Source: CAZYJR01 sp964647905 (GTDB taxonomy: Bacteria; Desulfobacterota; DSM-4660; Desulfatiglandales; HGW-15). Taken from it: DNA of 64,000 nt. The notes beneath the pieces are model-generated. The model worked only from the letters and a program-made list of their open reading frames with translations. It searched no databases and had not been told where the DNA came from. The stretch is from positions 12,468-76,467 of the forward strand of contig CAZYJR010000016.1 in the NCBI GenBank assembly GCA_964647905.1. Direction: 5' to 3'. The position numbers were made by a program, and so were the translations under genes. Positions 35,380 through 43,678 of this stretch are shown here, one piece after another (positions within the stretch are counted from its first letter, which is position 1; each line of letters starts with the position of its first letter).

Positions 35380-35649
35380 ATCTTCGATTTCAAGAAGCAC
35401 GGCCACTGGTATGATGATCTTGCTGTAGTCAGCCAGGTGGGCCTCACTATGGCTGGCTCCATACTCTTCTGCTTCGCCCTCGGGTACTTGCTGGACAAGT
35501 GGCTCGACACCGGAGGCCTCTTTATTGCGGTCTTCATCGTATTGGGCATAATCGGAGGTGGAGTGACCGTTTACCGGCAGATCATGAAGGTCCTCAACCC
35601 CGAAGAGGGCGAAGAAGAAAAAACAGAAGGCGTGGATGGAAGCGGTTAG
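35380..35649 (+). CDS. AtpZ/AtpI-type small F0 accessory protein with apparent ATC start
   Basis: The conserved N-terminus FDFKKHGHWYDDLAVVSQVG lies upstream of the first ordinary start (GTG 35437). Going back in frame there is no ATG, GTG or TTG before the stop near 35335, but an ATC at 35380 lies six bases after GAGGAGG. Using it gives an 89-residue protein with two membrane segments (LTMAGSILFCFALGYLLDKW and LFIAVFIVLGIIGGGVTVY). The family (ATPase gene 1/AtpZ) occurs at the head of F0 operons and has been linked to cation supply or assembly. Its end overlaps the next gene by 14 bases. An ATC start is rare; a GTG-initiated shorter form is the alternative. Confidence 0.7.
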   Translation: MFDFKKHGHWYDDLAVVSQVGLTMAGSILFCFALGYLLDKWLDTGGLFIAVFIVLGIIGGGVTVYRQIMKVLNPEEGEEEKTEGVDGSG

Positions 35650-36022
35650 AAGACTCAGGAAGAGGGTCTGCTCACAAGCCATGATGGCCGCCATCGTAGG
35701 GGCCGTGATCCTCTTTATTTTCGGGGAAAAGGCGGTAGGGAAGGGTCTGGTGCTCGGGACTCTTCTCAGTGTGGTGAATTTCGTGCTGATGGCCCATTTC
35801 CTTCCGTTCAGCGTGGCGGCCGGCTCGAGGACCAGGGCGAGTGCGGCGGCTCTGGGTTCCATCCTATTCCGCTTCGCACTCCTTGCCGTACCGCTCGTCA
35901 TCTCGATTCGAGTGGAATCCATTCACATCATCGGCGTGGTCCCCGGGCTTTTCATGGTCCAGATGACCTTGCTGTTCGATCATCTCGTGGGGAGACGCAT
36001 CATGGTTTCCCGAAATACATAG
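35636..36022 (+). CDS. atpI: ATP synthase subunit I
   Basis: The 128-residue membrane protein has four hydrophobic segments (about 15-30, 36-55, 67-90, 93-115) and the typical placement before atpB. AtpI helps assemble the c-ring, which is notable here because the ring must incorporate an unusual fused c subunit. It overlaps the upstream gene by 14 bases. Sequence conservation in this family is low, so the assignment rests on size, topology and position. Confidence 0.8.
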   Translation: MEAVRRLRKRVCSQAMMAAIVGAVILFIFGEKAVGKGLVLGTLLSVVNFVLMAHFLPFSVAAGSRTRASAAALGSILFRFALLAVPLVISIRVESIHIIGVVPGLFMVQMTLLFDHLVGRRIMVSRNT

Positions 36023-36038
36023 AACAGGTGTTCACGCC

Positions 36039-36713
36039 ATGGACGAATTGACCCATCTGCCTCAAATTACGATTAAACTGCTGGGTTTAAACCTTGTCAT
36101 AAATACCGAGACCGTGATTATGACATGGATAGTCATGGGCGCCTTGGTCCTGTTCGGTTTCTTTTCGAGAAGGACCCTCTCCATTCTACCGAATCCGTTC
36201 CAGGTCCTGGCGGAATTGATTGTCAAGGGGTTCTGGGACCTGACCAGGGACGCATTGGACGAGGATTTGGCTCGAAAGTATTTCCCGCTTATCTGCACAA
36301 TGTTCCTCTTCTTGTTGATAGGCAACTGGCTGGGTGTCTTCCCCCATTTGGCCGAGCCCACCAAGGACCTGAATACCCCGCTGGGACTCGGCATAATGGG
36401 CTTTTTCATCGCTCATTACGCAGGGATCAAGGCCAAGGGGTTAAAGGGGTATGCAAAAGACTACTTTGAGCCCATCTTCCTGATGGCCCCTTTGAACATG
36501 ATTGGAGAGATCGCCAAGGTTGTATCCATATCATTCCGGCTCTACGGCAACATAATGGGAGGGGCCATCATAGTTTTGGTGGTTTCCCACCTGGTTTACA
36601 GCTTGATCTTACCCCCATTTTTGATAGCTTTTTTTAGTCTTTTCATTGGAACGATACAGGCTTTTGTTTTTACTATGCTCACTTTGGTCTATATTTCTGT
36701 ACAGGTAAAATAG
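36039..36713 (+). CDS. atpB: F0F1 ATP synthase subunit a
   Basis: The 224-residue membrane protein carries the essential stator Arg (Arg167) in SISFRLYGNIMGG, the conserved NWLGVFP segment near 96, and the closing helix IGTIQAFVFTMLTLVYIS. It forms the ion half-channels against the c-ring. Length is on the short side of the family but complete. It is 16 bases after atpI and two bases before the fused c gene, so they are certainly in one operon. Confidence 0.95.
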   Translation: MDELTHLPQITIKLLGLNLVINTETVIMTWIVMGALVLFGFFSRRTLSILPNPFQVLAELIVKGFWDLTRDALDEDLARKYFPLICTMFLFLLIGNWLGVFPHLAEPTKDLNTPLGLGIMGFFIAHYAGIKAKGLKGYAKDYFEPIFLMAPLNMIGEIAKVVSISFRLYGNIMGGAIIVLVVSHLVYSLILPPFLIAFFSLFIGTIQAFVFTMLTLVYISVQVK

Positions 36714-36715
36714 TC

Positions 36716-37690
36716 ATGGGTCTGGATGTTGCTCAAAGTATTGAACTAGCCTCGTACGTGGGTGCCGGATTGTGTATCGGCTTGGGAGCGATCGGTGCAG
36801 CACTGGGTGAGGGATATACGGCCGGTTTTGCCAATCGGGCGATCTCGCTCAAACAGGAAAAATCAGGCGATATCATGAAGACCATGCTGGTGGGGCAGGC
36901 GGTGGCCGAGTCAGCCGCGATTTTCGCCCTGGTGATCGCGATCCTGCTCATCTTCATGGGCTTTCCCGGGGAGAGCCTCCTGGGGGCCGCCGCTCTTCTC
37001 GGGGCCGGTATCTGTATGGGTTTCGGGGCGGTGGGCTCGGGTGCGGGGTCCGGCTTTCCGGCGGGGCAGGCATGCATGGGCATGGCAAGGCAGCCGGCCG
37101 TAAGCGGGAAGCTGACCACCAATATGTTGATCGGATCCGCCGTATGCCAGACCCCGGCCATCTTCTCCATGGTGGTCGCCTTGATGCTCATGTTCATGAA
37201 ATTCGACCACCTGGCCCTGCAGCCGACCTGGGCGGCTCTGATCGGGGCCGGGGCCAGCACGGGTCTGGCGGCTATCGGATCCGGGTTCGGCGGCGGGCTG
37301 ACCGCCGGCTCGAGTTGCGCAGGGATTGCCAGGACCCCTGAGACCATGGGGCCGGTGACTACCACCATGCTGGTGGGGCAGGCGGTTTCCCAGACCCCTG
37401 CCATTTTCGGCCTGCTGGTGAGCTTCATTCTGATGTTCAAGGTCTTTCCCGAGTCATCAAGCCTCGCAGCGGCCATGGCCCCGCTGGGTGCGGGCCTTTG
37501 CATGGGCTTCGGGGGGATCGGCCCGGGTATCGGCAACGGATATACCGCGGAAAAAGCGGTCAAGTGGATTGCAAGGAATTCCGAAGCCTCGGGCATACTG
37601 ACCAGGACCATGCTGGTGGGCCAGGCCGTATCTCAATCCACGGCGATTTACGCCATGGTGGTCAGCCTGGTGCTGGTATTTGTGCTTTAG
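36716..37690 (+). CDS. atpE: Four-hairpin fused ATP synthase c subunit with a single ion site
   Basis: The 324-residue protein is four tandem c-type hairpins (about 10-82, 88-162, 170-243, 248-324; eight membrane helices). Hairpin 1 has the full ion site: Glu32 in helix 1 (ALGEGY) and Gln61/Val63/Glu65/Ser66 in helix 2 (GQAVAES). In hairpins 2-4 the helix 2 Glu is Gln: Gln145 (SAVCQTP), Gln226 (QAVSQTP) and Gln307 (QAVSQST). The helix 1 position is Ser112, Gly193 and Asn274. So one carboxylate site serves four hairpins. Loops keep the family polar motif (ARQP, ARTPE, ARNSE) in hairpins 2-4. Ordinary c subunits have about 80 residues. Related but smaller duplications are known in V-type rotors and Acetobacterium c1. 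The ribosome site is weak. Confidence 0.95.
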   Translation: MGLDVAQSIELASYVGAGLCIGLGAIGAALGEGYTAGFANRAISLKQEKSGDIMKTMLVGQAVAESAAIFALVIAILLIFMGFPGESLLGAAALLGAGICMGFGAVGSGAGSGFPAGQACMGMARQPAVSGKLTTNMLIGSAVCQTPAIFSMVVALMLMFMKFDHLALQPTWAALIGAGASTGLAAIGSGFGGGLTAGSSCAGIARTPETMGPVTTTMLVGQAVSQTPAIFGLLVSFILMFKVFPESSSLAAAMAPLGAGLCMGFGGIGPGIGNGYTAEKAVKWIARNSEASGILTRTMLVGQAVSQSTAIYAMVVSLVLVFVL

Positions 37691-37743
37691 TTTTTATTCT
37701 TGGTTTCAACTTACTCGTTTAATGGATTCAGGAGGATATGGAA

Positions 37744-37992
37744 ATGGAAATTTCAGGTGCGGACATTATTCAGGCAGCGGCGTTCTTGGGAGCCGGCCTG
37801 GCCATGGGTCTGGGCGCCATCGGCCCGGGCGTGGGCGAGGGATTCGTTGGAGGAAAGGCCTGTGAGGCCATCGGGAGAAAACCCGAGGAAGCAGGACTGT
37901 TGACCAGGACAATGTTGGTGGGACAGGCGGTTTCCGAATCCACCGGGATCTATTCCCTCGTGGTCGCCCTATTGCTCTTGTTCGTGGTTTAA
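37744..37992 (+). CDS. atpE: F0F1 ATP synthase subunit c, ordinary single hairpin
   Basis: I choose ATG 37744 because AGGAGG lies eight bases before it (ATG 37738 is too close). The 82-residue protein has two membrane helices and a polar loop GRKPEEAG. Ion-site residues fall on Ilyobacter numbering: Glu32 (GVGEGF), Gln61, Val63, Glu65 and Ser66 (GQAVSES). Glu at both 32 and 65 is the two-carboxylate type described in Fusobacterium nucleatum, which is Na+-coupled. The far better ribosome site than the fused gene implies that this subunit is made in excess. Both c genes share the LTRTMLVGQAV core with hairpin 4, so they probably arose by duplication. Confidence 0.95.
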   Translation: MEISGADIIQAAAFLGAGLAMGLGAIGPGVGEGFVGGKACEAIGRKPEEAGLLTRTMLVGQAVSESTGIYSLVVALLLLFVV

Positions 37993-38016
37993 CTCTATTT
38001 CAAGCGGTACTTAATC

Positions 38017-38448
38017 ATGATTAGCATCAATGCAACGCTTGTTGTTCAGGTGCTCCAATTTCTTTTGATGGTGTTCATCCTGAATCGCCTCATGCTCCGG
38101 CCCATCATGCGCCAGATACAAGAGCGTGAGGAGCATATAACCCGGGCGAAAAAGGACTCCGAGGCCATGGCCGCCAAGGCCGAGGAACTGGCCGCCAAAC
38201 GCGCCGCCATTGAGGCCGAGGCGAGAAGAAAGGCGGCCAATGAGCGCTATGAGCTGAAGCGGCAGGCCTCGGAGGAGGCCGAAGGTATTTTCGAGGAAAC
38301 TCGAAAGGAGGTCGCCGCTATCCGGGAGAGGATCAACCGTGAGATTCAAGCCCAAATGGACAGGGCTGTTGACGCCCTGAACCAGGAGGCGGCGGGCCTG
38401 GCCGTGGAGATCGCTCAGAAGGTCGCGGGGAGGAGAATGAGCAATTGA
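38017..38448 (+). CDS. atpF: F0F1 ATP synthase subunit b' (first b-type subunit)
   Basis: The 143-residue protein has one N-terminal membrane helix (residues 8-28, LVVQVLQFLLMVFILNRLML), the RPIMRQIQERE elbow, and a long Ala/Glu/Arg coiled coil. It forms the peripheral stalk with the second b-type protein. The start is 24 bases after the c gene. The next gene starts by TTG within its stop region. Confidence 0.9.
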   Translation: MISINATLVVQVLQFLLMVFILNRLMLRPIMRQIQEREEHITRAKKDSEAMAAKAEELAAKRAAIEAEARRKAANERYELKRQASEEAEGIFEETRKEVAAIRERINREIQAQMDRAVDALNQEAAGLAVEIAQKVAGRRMSN

Positions 38449-39065
38449 GCCTGTCAGCGAGACGGATGTTGAGGGTATCCCTGTTGGGATTGGGCCTGAT
38501 GGCGGTCTGCCTCTGGGCCGTTCAAGGGGAGGCGTGGGCCGCCCAAGAGATCAGCGATGCGCGGAAGATCTGGGACACGGTCATGCGGTGGGTCAACTTC
38601 GGCATCCTGGTCTTTTTTTTCATGAAGTACGGCAAGCCTGCATTGGCAGAGTTCCTCCAGAGCGAGACGTCCAAGGTCAAGAGGACCTTGGACGAGATCA
38701 ACAGCCAACTCGCAGAGTCCAATAGCCGTGTGGAGGAAGAGTCAAAGAAGCTGGAAGGAATCGACGAGCAACTCAAACATGTCCGGGAGAGCATCCTGGA
38801 GATGGGGGAGAGAGAGAAGAATAGAATCCTGGAGGACGCCCGCAGGGCGGCCGATCAGATGATCCAGGGCGCACAGGACGAGTCTCAGACCAAGCTTGAA
38901 ATGGCAAAGAGAAGGCTGAACGACCAAATGGTGGAAAGGGCCTTGTCCCTTGCCGAGGACAAGTTGAAAGAGGCCTTCACCCAAGAGGATCACGAGAGAT
39001 TGCTTGTGGGCTTCACGTTTGGCTTGGAAAAGGCCGACTCCGATAGGCCGTCAACCGCTGTATGA
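38445..39065 (+). CDS. atpF: F0F1 ATP synthase subunit b
   Basis: The start is a TTG at 38445, overlapping the previous stop (TTGA), with AGGAG nine bases before it. The 206-residue protein has a signal-like hydrophobic segment (11-33, ending AWAAQ), a second membrane helix at about 48-60, then a long coiled coil, and so resembles the longer b subunit with cleavable or uncleaved leader common in deltaproteobacteria. No F1 genes (atpH, A, G, D, C) follow; the next gene is on the other strand, so F1 is encoded elsewhere. Confidence 0.9.
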   Translation: MSLSARRMLRVSLLGLGLMAVCLWAVQGEAWAAQEISDARKIWDTVMRWVNFGILVFFFMKYGKPALAEFLQSETSKVKRTLDEINSQLAESNSRVEEESKKLEGIDEQLKHVRESILEMGEREKNRILEDARRAADQMIQGAQDESQTKLEMAKRRLNDQMVERALSLAEDKLKEAFTQEDHERLLVGFTFGLEKADSDRPSTAV

Positions 39066-39090
39066 TCCGGCCCGAGGACCCTGGGCCCGC

Positions 39091-40473
39091 CTAATCACCG
39101 GGAATCGAGTAGCGACCGAGCTTCTCGTAGAGTGACTTCCGGGATATCCCCAGTCTGCGGGCGGCGAGGCTCTTGTTCCCGTCGCATTTGTCCAGCGTCC
39201 TCTTGATCAGCTCCGCTTCCATGTCCTTGATGGTCACTCCTTCCGGCGGGAGCTCACCGAGAAGTGAAGGGGCGTCCGGTCCGGCCGCTCCCTCCCCAGT
39301 GGGCTCCCCATCGGCCAGGTCCGAGAGTTTCAAGGAGTTTCCCTTGCACATTATCACCGCCCTGGCGATGGAGTTCTTGAGCTCCCGCACATTCCCGTGC
39401 CAGGGCTGGGTGATTAGGAAGTCCATGGCCTCGGGAGCAACTCCTTCGACCCTCTTGCCGTACTGCTCCGCGTAGAGCCGGACAAAGCGCTCTGTGAGGA
39501 GGGGGATGTCTTCCTTGCGCTCCCTCAAGGGCGGGAGGCGGATGGCTATGACTTCGATCCGATAAAGGAGGTCCCGCAGAAAACCGCCTTCACTGATCAG
39601 TTTCTTGAGGTCCAGATTAGTGGCGGCTATGATTCTGACATCAACCTGCTTGGACTCCACTCCTCCCACCGGTTCCAGCTTCCTCTCCTGAAGGAAGCGC
39701 AGGAGCTTGCTCTGGAGCCTTAGGCTCATGTGACCGATCTCGTCAAGGAACAAGGTGCCGCCGTCGGCTATCTCCAAGCGCCCCTTTTTCCTGGTGCCGG
39801 CGCCTGTGAATGCGCCCTTGACATACCCGAAGAGCTCGGCCTCCAGGAGGGTCTCGGTAAGGGCTGCGGAGTTGATGCAGACCAGATTGGCCTCACGCCT
39901 TTCGCTCTCATTGTGAAGGGCGCGGGCCAGGAGCTCCTTGCCCGTGCCGGTCTCGCCGTAAATCATGACCGAGGCATCGGTTGCCCCCACCGTCCTGACC
40001 ATGTCGAAGATTTCCTGCATCCTGCCGCTGCAGCCTATGATGCCGTGAAAGTCTCGATCCCCTGCAAGCCCCGATTCCAGGGAGCTCAGCCTCCTGGACA
40101 TCTCGGATTCTCTAATGACCCTTTCCACCACGACAGCCAGCTCTTCAAAGTCCAGGGGCTTCATCAGGTAATTGGCCACACCCTCCTTCATCGCCTGCAC
40201 CGCGGACTTGACCGTACCGTACGCGGTCATGATCACGAAAGGAGGCGGGTCTTCCATCTCCTGCATCCTCCGGTTGAGCTCTATACCGTCCATTCCCGGC
40301 ATTTTCAGGTCCGAGAGCACCAGGGCGATGTCGGTGTTGGCCCCCAAAAGCGCCAGGGCCTCCTGTCCGGTTCCGGCGCACAGTACCCGGTAGCCCTCGT
40401 CCGTCAGGATGGCCGTGAGGACTTTGGCCGTATTCTTTTGATCATCCACCAAAAGTATCTTCCTACCGTGCAT
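39091..40473 (-). CDS. NtrC-family sigma-54-dependent response regulator
   Basis: The 460-residue protein has a receiver domain with a DD pair at the N-terminus (LVDDQ), phosphoacceptor Asp in LSDLKMPG, MTAYG and MKPLD; an AAA+ domain with GETGTGKE Walker A and an intact GAFTGA loop; and a C-terminal Fis-type HTH (NKSLAARRLGISRKSLYEKL). Its start overlaps the kinase gene 40463-42319 by 11 bases, so they are a cognate pair. The Liv transporter genes start divergently from the kinase, suggesting they are the regulated target. The F0 operon converges on it. Confidence 0.93.
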   Translation of the reverse strand: MHGRKILLVDDQKNTAKVLTAILTDEGYRVLCAGTGQEALALLGANTDIALVLSDLKMPGMDGIELNRRMQEMEDPPPFVIMTAYGTVKSAVQAMKEGVANYLMKPLDFEELAVVVERVIRESEMSRRLSSLESGLAGDRDFHGIIGCSGRMQEIFDMVRTVGATDASVMIYGETGTGKELLARALHNESERREANLVCINSAALTETLLEAELFGYVKGAFTGAGTRKKGRLEIADGGTLFLDEIGHMSLRLQSKLLRFLQERKLEPVGGVESKQVDVRIIAATNLDLKKLISEGGFLRDLLYRIEVIAIRLPPLRERKEDIPLLTERFVRLYAEQYGKRVEGVAPEAMDFLITQPWHGNVRELKNSIARAVIMCKGNSLKLSDLADGEPTGEGAAGPDAPSLLGELPPEGVTIKDMEAELIKRTLDKCDGNKSLAARRLGISRKSLYEKLGRYSIPGD

Positions 40474-42319
40474 CGCTTTCCCCTTGCTGCTCCAGGAACC
40501 GCGCCGGCCACTCCACAGTCACCCTGGTTCCTCCGCCCCGGCGGCTGGCTATGTGTATGGTTCCGCCGTGGCCCTCTACGATACCCAGGCTGAGCGGGAG
40601 GCCCAGGCCGGTTCCCATCTCCTTGGTACTAAAGAAAGGGTCGAATATGTTTTTGAGCTGCTCGGATGCAATGCCCTCTCCCTGGTCACGAATCACTATT
40701 CGCGCCCACGGGCGGCCGTCTCCCCTCTCCCCGTTGCTCCCCAGCCCTGAGGAGAAGTGGATCTCTCCGCCCTCGGGCATCGCATCCATTGCGTTGACCA
40801 GCAAGTTCAGGAGCACCTGCTCCATTTGGTCCCGGTCGACCAGGATAGGGGGTAGTCCGGGGTCAAGGGTGTTGACGAAACGCACTCCCCGGTCCCGTGC
40901 CTCGTCCTCGAAAAGCTCCTGTACCGAGCCTATCAGCCGGTTGATATCGGTGGGAGCGGTCCTTGGAGTGGATTCCCTGGCAAAGTACAGAAACTCGCTC
41001 ACAAAGGTGTTCAAACGATCTATCTCTTCGGAGACCAGTTCCGTATACTCCTGCACCAGGGGGTCGCCGGGCCTGCGCCTCTTCAAGTGGACTATCGCAC
41101 CTTTCATTGCGTTGAGAGGATTGCGTATCTCATGGGCCACGCCCGCTGACAAGCGACCCAGTGAAATCAGCTTCTCCGAGCGGACCAGCTCGGCCTGGGT
41201 CCTGGAAAGGTCCCTGACCATAGAGTTGAACGAGTGTGTGAGCTCGCCCAGCTCGTCACTGGACCGAACCGGGATCTCCTGGGTGAGATCTCCTTTTGCT
41301 ATCTTCTGGGTGGCGGCGGCCAGTTCGCGCACCGGTTTGAGCATGAGGTAGGAGAGCAGGCAGATCCCGCTCACCGCGAACAACAGCGCCGCCAGGACCA
41401 CCCCCAGCACCCGTGTCCTGATCAGACCGGCCTCCTTCATCAGCTCCCTGCCGGGTATGGTGGCGGCCAGGGACCACCCCATCCCGGGTATGGGGGTGAA
41501 GGCCGCCAGTTTACTCTCCCCCTGGTAAGAGTATCGACTCCACCCCGAGAGACCCGCCGACATGTCCTTTACCAGGTTCTCCAGACTGGGGTGCTGGTAA
41601 TCCCCCGTGCCGAGCTCGTAAGGTCTGAACTCCGGGTGGGCCAGGCTCCTGCCTTGGCCGTCCACCAGGAATGCATATCCTTCCTCCCCCACCTGTATGT
41701 CCCCCACGATCTCCAGAATCGCCTCGTAATCCAGATCTATCACCAGTACGCCCGCCAGCTCCTGCCAAGCCGTGAATATGGGGGCGGCCCAGTGCATGAG
41801 ATGGCCGCCGCGGGCATCCGAGTATACAACCTCGGAGATGTGGATCCCTGTGGCTTTTTTCTCAAGGAGATCAAGGGGAAACGTATCGTCCCGCCCGGTT
41901 TGATGATCCCTTGCAGTTGCCTGAAAGGGGCCCACTCTGATAAGCTCTTTTCCGCCTGCATCCAGGTAACGAATACGGTAGTAGCTGGGCGCCCTGGCGA
42001 TGAAGTCTTGAAATATCCTGACGATCTGGTCCCTGTTGAACCGGGCCTCGGCCTCCAGGCGGAAGGAGCGGGCCAGGTGATAATCGGTCAGCACCGGCAG
42101 GGTGGAGAGCGTATTCATATCAACGCGGCAGGTGTTGAAGATGTCGTCGATACGCTTGGCTGTGGCCCGGACCTTCACCATCTGCTCCTGCCTCACCAGG
42201 CGGTTCACCCGCTCCACTGAGGCGTGGTAGGACAGGTACCCCACCGTGGCTATGGGGATGCAGACCAGGGGGAGTACGAGCATGAGCAGCTTGAGGGTTA
42301 TGGTGAACCTGACGTTCAT
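40463..42319 (-). CDS. Membrane sensor histidine kinase with periplasmic Cache-like domain
   Basis: I use ATG 42319 (MNVRFTITLKLLMLVL); upstream Met codons would put charged residues before the first helix. The 618-residue protein has an N-terminal membrane helix, a periplasmic region of about 280 residues with dCache-like motifs (VLVIDLDYEAILEIV, GEEGYAFLVDGQGRSLAHP), a second helix near 305, a HAMP linker, HisKA with SAGVAHEIRNPLNAMKG, and HATPase ending GTGLGLPLSLGIVEGHGG. dCache domains bind small organic ligands, which fits sensing the substrates of the neighbouring Liv system. Divergent from livK by 78 bases. Confidence 0.9.
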   Translation of the reverse strand: MNVRFTITLKLLMLVLPLVCIPIATVGYLSYHASVERVNRLVRQEQMVKVRATAKRIDDIFNTCRVDMNTLSTLPVLTDYHLARSFRLEAEARFNRDQIVRIFQDFIARAPSYYRIRYLDAGGKELIRVGPFQATARDHQTGRDDTFPLDLLEKKATGIHISEVVYSDARGGHLMHWAAPIFTAWQELAGVLVIDLDYEAILEIVGDIQVGEEGYAFLVDGQGRSLAHPEFRPYELGTGDYQHPSLENLVKDMSAGLSGWSRYSYQGESKLAAFTPIPGMGWSLAATIPGRELMKEAGLIRTRVLGVVLAALLFAVSGICLLSYLMLKPVRELAAATQKIAKGDLTQEIPVRSSDELGELTHSFNSMVRDLSRTQAELVRSEKLISLGRLSAGVAHEIRNPLNAMKGAIVHLKRRRPGDPLVQEYTELVSEEIDRLNTFVSEFLYFARESTPRTAPTDINRLIGSVQELFEDEARDRGVRFVNTLDPGLPPILVDRDQMEQVLLNLLVNAMDAMPEGGEIHFSSGLGSNGERGDGRPWARIVIRDQGEGIASEQLKNIFDPFFSTKEMGTGLGLPLSLGIVEGHGGTIHIASRRGGGTRVTVEWPARFLEQQGESDAR

Positions 42320-42397
42320 AGGTCGTTCCCAACAGGATCCGGGAGGGCTCGAAGTTTTCAGCATAAGACTCGCCCGGGTGTCTGTCAATCGAGTGCG

Positions 42398-43678
42398 ATG
42401 AGGACGCGCAGCTTCAATCCCATATTTGTGTGTCTGTTACAGGCGGCCGCATTGATTTGCGCCCTATTGCCGGGGCCCGCGCGTGCCGCTGGAGGGGAGC
42501 GGATAGTTGTGGGTGCGGCGACCACGTTGACCTCACTGGAGGGACGCGAGAGCCTGAACGCGGCGAGACTGGCGGTGGAGGAGATAAACCGCTCCGGGGG
42601 GGTGAATCTTGGAGGAGGCAAGCGCCTCTTCAAACTCGAGATTATGGATATTGCCGACGCCGTTCCGGGCACCCCGCCGGAGATCGCCGTGGCCCGGTTC
42701 GAGCGCTTCGTTGTGGAGAAGGACTTGGACGCCGTACTGGTGGGTTTTTTTCGTTCAGAGGCCCTGCTGGCCGGAATGGATGCCATAGCCCGCCTCAGGA
42801 TTCCGGTGCTGGGGACCATAGCCATGACAGCGGCATCCGAGGATATGGTGATGCGCTCCAGAGAATATCGCCACGTATTCAGGCTGGGACTGAACTCCAA
42901 GTACCTGGTGGAGTATCTCATAGGGATCATGAAGTTTTTGAAAGAAAGGTACGGACTGGACCGGGTCTACGTGATGAACCAGGACGTGGCCTGGGCCAGG
43001 GCGACCGTCTCCATGATGATAAAGCTCTATCTGGAGGGCTCGGGTTGGGAGGTCCTCGGGTTGGACGTCTATCCCTCGGGCGCCTCGGACTTCTCCCGAG
43101 GCCTGAGAAGGGCGAAGCGGAACCGAGCCCAGGTGCTTCTGCCGGTCTTTGACATGCCGGAGAGCGAGATCCTGGTCAAGCAATGGAACAAGGTGGGGGC
43201 GGACATGCTGCTCTCAGGGTTCATCTCTCCTATGGTGGGCCCGGGTGCATGGAGCAAGTTCGAGGGCTCCATCAGCGGCGCCTTGAACGTCGTCTTTGAG
43301 CTGGGTAACGCCCCTTCGCAGGCATATCCGCCTTCCGCATGGTTCTACGAGGCCTACCAAAGACGCTACGGAAAGGCCATTGAAGCGGGACACGGTCCGG
43401 CGCCCGCCTATGAATCGGTCTTTGTGCTGGCCGAGGCCATTGAACGCGCGGGGACGCTCGAACCGGACGCCCTGGCGGCGGAGCTGGAGAAGACGGACCG
43501 GCGGGGGGCCATGGGTCGCATCCGTTTTCACAGAGGCCATCAGGTCATCTACGGCCGCAATCCGGAGGAGGAGTCGCTGGCCTGCGTAATACAGTGGACA
43601 AAGGACGGGGCTAGGCGGGTCGTCTACCCCCAGTCCATTGCCGAGGGCGAGATCGAACTCCCTTCAACACTCAAATGA
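42398..43678 (+). CDS. livK: ABC transporter substrate-binding protein (LivK-like), copy 1
   Basis: The 426-residue protein begins at ATG 42398 with a signal peptide (MRTRSFNPIF, hydrophobic core, ARAAG cleavage area). The mature part is a type I periplasmic-binding fold of the branched-chain amino acid family: VVGAATTLTSLEGRESLNAARLA, then NQDVAWARATVSM and the long stretch around GAWSKFEG. It is clearly paralogous to the protein at 44023-45300 (shared NQDVAWAR, FDMP, GFISP, GPGAW, AIEAGH). In anaerobes such proteins also bind aromatic or fatty acids, and the acyl-CoA synthetase downstream supports that. Confidence 0.85.
   Translation: MRTRSFNPIFVCLLQAAALICALLPGPARAAGGERIVVGAATTLTSLEGRESLNAARLAVEEINRSGGVNLGGGKRLFKLEIMDIADAVPGTPPEIAVARFERFVVEKDLDAVLVGFFRSEALLAGMDAIARLRIPVLGTIAMTAASEDMVMRSREYRHVFRLGLNSKYLVEYLIGIMKFLKERYGLDRVYVMNQDVAWARATVSMMIKLYLEGSGWEVLGLDVYPSGASDFSRGLRRAKRNRAQVLLPVFDMPESEILVKQWNKVGADMLLSGFISPMVGPGAWSKFEGSISGALNVVFELGNAPSQAYPPSAWFYEAYQRRYGKAIEAGHGPAPAYESVFVLAEAIERAGTLEPDALAAELEKTDRRGAMGRIRFHRGHQVIYGRNPEEESLACVIQWTKDGARRVVYPQSIAEGEIELPSTLK

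Noticed and set aside
36716..37690. Assembly collapse of four tandem c genes into one frame
   Set aside because: The four hairpins differ in sequence, join through different loops with no stop or ribosome site, and differ in a consistent way (Glu to Gln), which points to real divergence.
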